From Hymenobacter artigasi (lineage in GTDB: Bacteria; Bacteroidota; Bacteroidia; Cytophagales; Hymenobacteraceae), in the NCBI RefSeq assembly GCF_012275535.1, contig NZ_JAAVTK010000014.1, forward strand, positions 1 through 64,000: 64,000 nucleotides of DNA, in the 5' to 3' direction. A model generated the notes under the pieces. The model ran no database searches. It was not told the DNA's origin and saw nothing but the letters and a program-made list of their open reading frames with translations. Position numbers and translations under genes: made by a program. How positions within the stretch are numbered: the stretch's first letter is position 1; each line of letters begins with the position of its first letter. Below are positions 62,451 to 64,000 of the stretch, one piece after another.

Positions 62451-64000
62451 TAATTACGCCAACGCCCAGGAGTATGTCCGCCGTGCGCCAGATTTGGACC
62501 GCCTGACGCAGGAATTATTCGCCGAAATTCAGTCGGACGAAGTGCCCTACGAAGACCTGTACGAGACGCTGCTCCAGTACTACCAAACGCCCATCAACCT
62601 CAACAGCGCCACCCGAGAGGAGCTGCGCTCGCTGCTGCTGCTCAATGAAAACCAGATAACCACACTGCTCAACCACCGCCAGGCCAACGGTGACCTGCTG
62701 AGTGTGTATGAGCTGCAAAGCATTGAGGGCTACGACCTGCGCACCATAAATCGCATTCTGCCCTTCGTGAGCGTGCAAATGAGTGGGGCCAATTCCAGCC
62801 GGGGCACGCTCTGGCAGCGCATTGCCCGCGAGGACAACAACGCCCTGTACCTGCGCTACGAGCGGGTGCTGCAGGAGCGCCAGGGCTACACGCCCCCCAC
62901 GCTATACCAGGGCCGGCCCACTACCCGCTACCTCGGCTCGGCCGATAAGATGCTGATTCGCTACCGCGTGAGCCATACCAAGGATTTCAGCGTGGGCTTT
63001 TCGCTGGAAAAAGACGCCGGCGAGCCCATTGTGTGGAACCCTAACAAAGGGCAGTTCGGGGCCGATTACGTGTCGGCGCACCTGCTCATTCAGGAGCGGG
63101 GCAAGCTGAAGGCGCTGGCGCTGGGCGACTACCAACTGCAGTTTGGGCAGGGCCTGCTGCTGTCGTCGGGCCTGGGCGTGGGCAAGGGCGCGGAAACGAT
63201 TACCACGCTGCGGCGCTCGTCGGTGGGCGTGCGGGCGTATTCGTCGCTGCTTGAAAACTCGTTTTTTCGGGGCGGGGCACTTACGTATCAGGTGGCGCCC
63301 ACGGTGCAGGTCACGGGTTTTGTGTCGCACAAGAATGTGGATGCCAACCTGCAGCAAACCCAGGATTCGCTGGCGCAGTACGATGAGTTTACCTCGGGCC
63401 TGCTCTACACCGGCTTCCACCGCACGGCCTCCGAAATTGCCAACCGCCACCGGTTGGCCGAAACCCTCGGGGGCGGCAATGCTACCTACACCAGCCGCGA
63501 CGGCAACCTGGCCATTGGTGCCACCGGCTTGTTCACGCACTACGGCACGCCCATTCTCAAGCGCCCCGAGGCGTACAACTACTTCGAGTTCAGCGGCCGC
63601 GACAACCTGGCCCTAAGCCTGAACTACAGCTACGTGTACCGCAACTTCCTGCTTTTTGGCGAAACCGCACGCAGCACCGGCGGCGGCCTGGGCACCGTGA
63701 ACGGCCTGCTGGCCAGCCTCGGCTCCAGTGTGGATGCGGCCCTGCTGGTGCGGCACTACGATTCCAATTTTCACACCCTCTACGGTAATGCGTTCAGCGA
63801 GAATACCCGCAACATCAACGAAACCGGCGTTTATATCGGGCTAAAAGTGCGGCCCGTGGCCCGCTGGGAAATCTCGGCTTACTACGACCAGTTCCGCTTT
63901 CCGTGGCTGCGCTACCGCGCCAGCGCCCCCACCGACGGCCACGACGCCCTGCTGCGCATTGCCTACACGCCCACCAAAACCAGCCTGCTCTACGTGCAGC
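62311..64000 (+). CDS. helix-hairpin-helix outer-membrane barrel protein (partial)
   Basis: The frame is open from the ATG at 62311 to the window end, more than 563 codons. A signal peptide ends ...LIINSQLLINNYANAQ (38-53), with its hydrophobic core encoded by a repeat arm. A helix-hairpin-helix region follows (INLNSATREELRSLLLLNEN, QITTLLNHRQANGDLLSVYE, LQSIEGYDLRTINRILPFV), of the ComEA type that binds DNA in other contexts. The rest is beta-barrel-like (GADYVSAHLLIQERGKLKAL, LGDYQLQFGQGLLLSSGLGV). Such HhH-plus-barrel proteins are known in Bacteroidota; their role is unclear. The C-terminus lies beyond the window. Confidence 0.82.
   Translation, partial: MENIVGKWLGWGCVGLRWASKSWLFRGIPKRFIWIVALIINSQLLINNYANAQEYVRRAPDLDRLTQELFAEIQSDEVPYEDLYETLLQYYQTPINLNSATREELRSLLLLNENQITTLLNHRQANGDLLSVYELQSIEGYDLRTINRILPFVSVQMSGANSSRGTLWQRIAREDNNALYLRYERVLQERQGYTPPTLYQGRPTTRYLGSADKMLIRYRVSHTKDFSVGFSLEKDAGEPIVWNPNKGQFGADYVSAHLLIQERGKLKALALGDYQLQFGQGLLLSSGLGVGKGAETITTLRRSSVGVRAYSSLLENSFFRGGALTYQVAPTVQVTGFVSHKNVDANLQQTQDSLAQYDEFTSGLLYTGFHRTASEIANRHRLAETLGGGNATYTSRDGNLAIGATGLFTHYGTPILKRPEAYNYFEFSGRDNLALSLNYSYVYRNFLLFGETARSTGGGLGTVNGLLASLGSSVDAALLVRHYDSNFHTLYGNAFSENTRNINETGVYIGLKVRPVARWEISAYYDQFRFPWLRYRASAPTDGHDALLRIAYTPTKTSLLYVQ

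Overview
The window is a high-GC chromosomal segment of a Bacteroidota (Cytophagales) bacterium, most like Hymenobacter. The sequence supports this in several ways. Promoters match TAnnTTTG, with the best case being TTTG-N19-TACCTTTG before rpsT, and purine-rich ribosome sites are mostly absent. Two secreted proteins carry type IX secretion C-terminal sorting domains. atpD and atpC stand alone as a pair, and atpC is short. An IPExxxVDY-family gene lies beside pyk and acpP. The species is inferred. I see no phage, plasmid, transposase, CRISPR array or rRNA, and only one tRNA (Gln, TTG).

Layout. 0.1-4.3 kb: a LysR regulator, threonine synthase and a fused glycosyltransferase/polysaccharide deacetylase. 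4.3-10.2 kb: a DUF167 protein, an endonuclease III relative, a secreted protein, a response regulator/histidine kinase pair, an RNA methyltransferase and a heptad coiled-coil protein. 10.2-19 kb: GH2 glycosidase, small secreted proteins, TypA, MsrB, a DUF3050 protein and a lysine/alanine-rich AT-hook protein. 19-27.7 kb: housekeeping genes metG, pth, rplY, prs, tRNA-Gln and atpDC. 27.8-33.4 kb: an AI-2E family membrane protein, a trans-sulfuration enzyme and a three-gene SRPBCC-DoxX/DUF4166/desaturase group. 33.6-36.5 kb: a PglE/PglD/PglC-like amino-sugar cassette. 36.6-46.4 kb: ispE, an EamA transporter, an LptF/G permease, tgt, a GT2 enzyme with an overlapping sigma factor, a DUF2975/XRE pair, rsmG, a YheT-type hydrolase and rpsT. 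46.6-49.8 kb: tandem paralogous secreted proteins. 49.9-64 kb: pyk, IPExxxVDY, acpP, fabF, rnc, nadE, an ECF sigma factor with a small membrane partner, lgt, a lipoprotein, yidD, a YgjP-like metalloprotease, an outer-membrane barrel protein and a helix-hairpin-helix protein cut by the window end.

How the genes work together. acpP-fabF-rnc-nadE with pyk is a conserved Bacteroidota core neighbourhood. The PglC/D/E-like trio should make and attach a diacetylated amino sugar to a lipid carrier. The kinase/regulator, sigma/anti-sigma and DUF2975/XRE pairs are three separate local regulatory modules.

The most unusual signal is intergenic. At least nine loci hold a pair of inverted arms, each arm built of 3-5 imperfect tandem units of 7-8 bp. 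One locus (21751-21930) uses units of about 10-11 bp. The arm sequence differs between loci, but the architecture recurs: in six co-directional gene pairs one arm starts 0-7 nt from the upstream stop codon, or overlaps it, and in eight of nine loci an arm ends within 26 nt (usually under 10 nt) of a start codon. Arms have also become coding sequence: the N-terminus of the sugar transferase, the signal peptide of the helix-hairpin-helix protein, and an insert in NadE. A second family of long palindromes has variable GTCATnCnGAG-like arms and, in at least three copies, a shared loop core AAGTAATYA followed by TnACTGT-like sequence.
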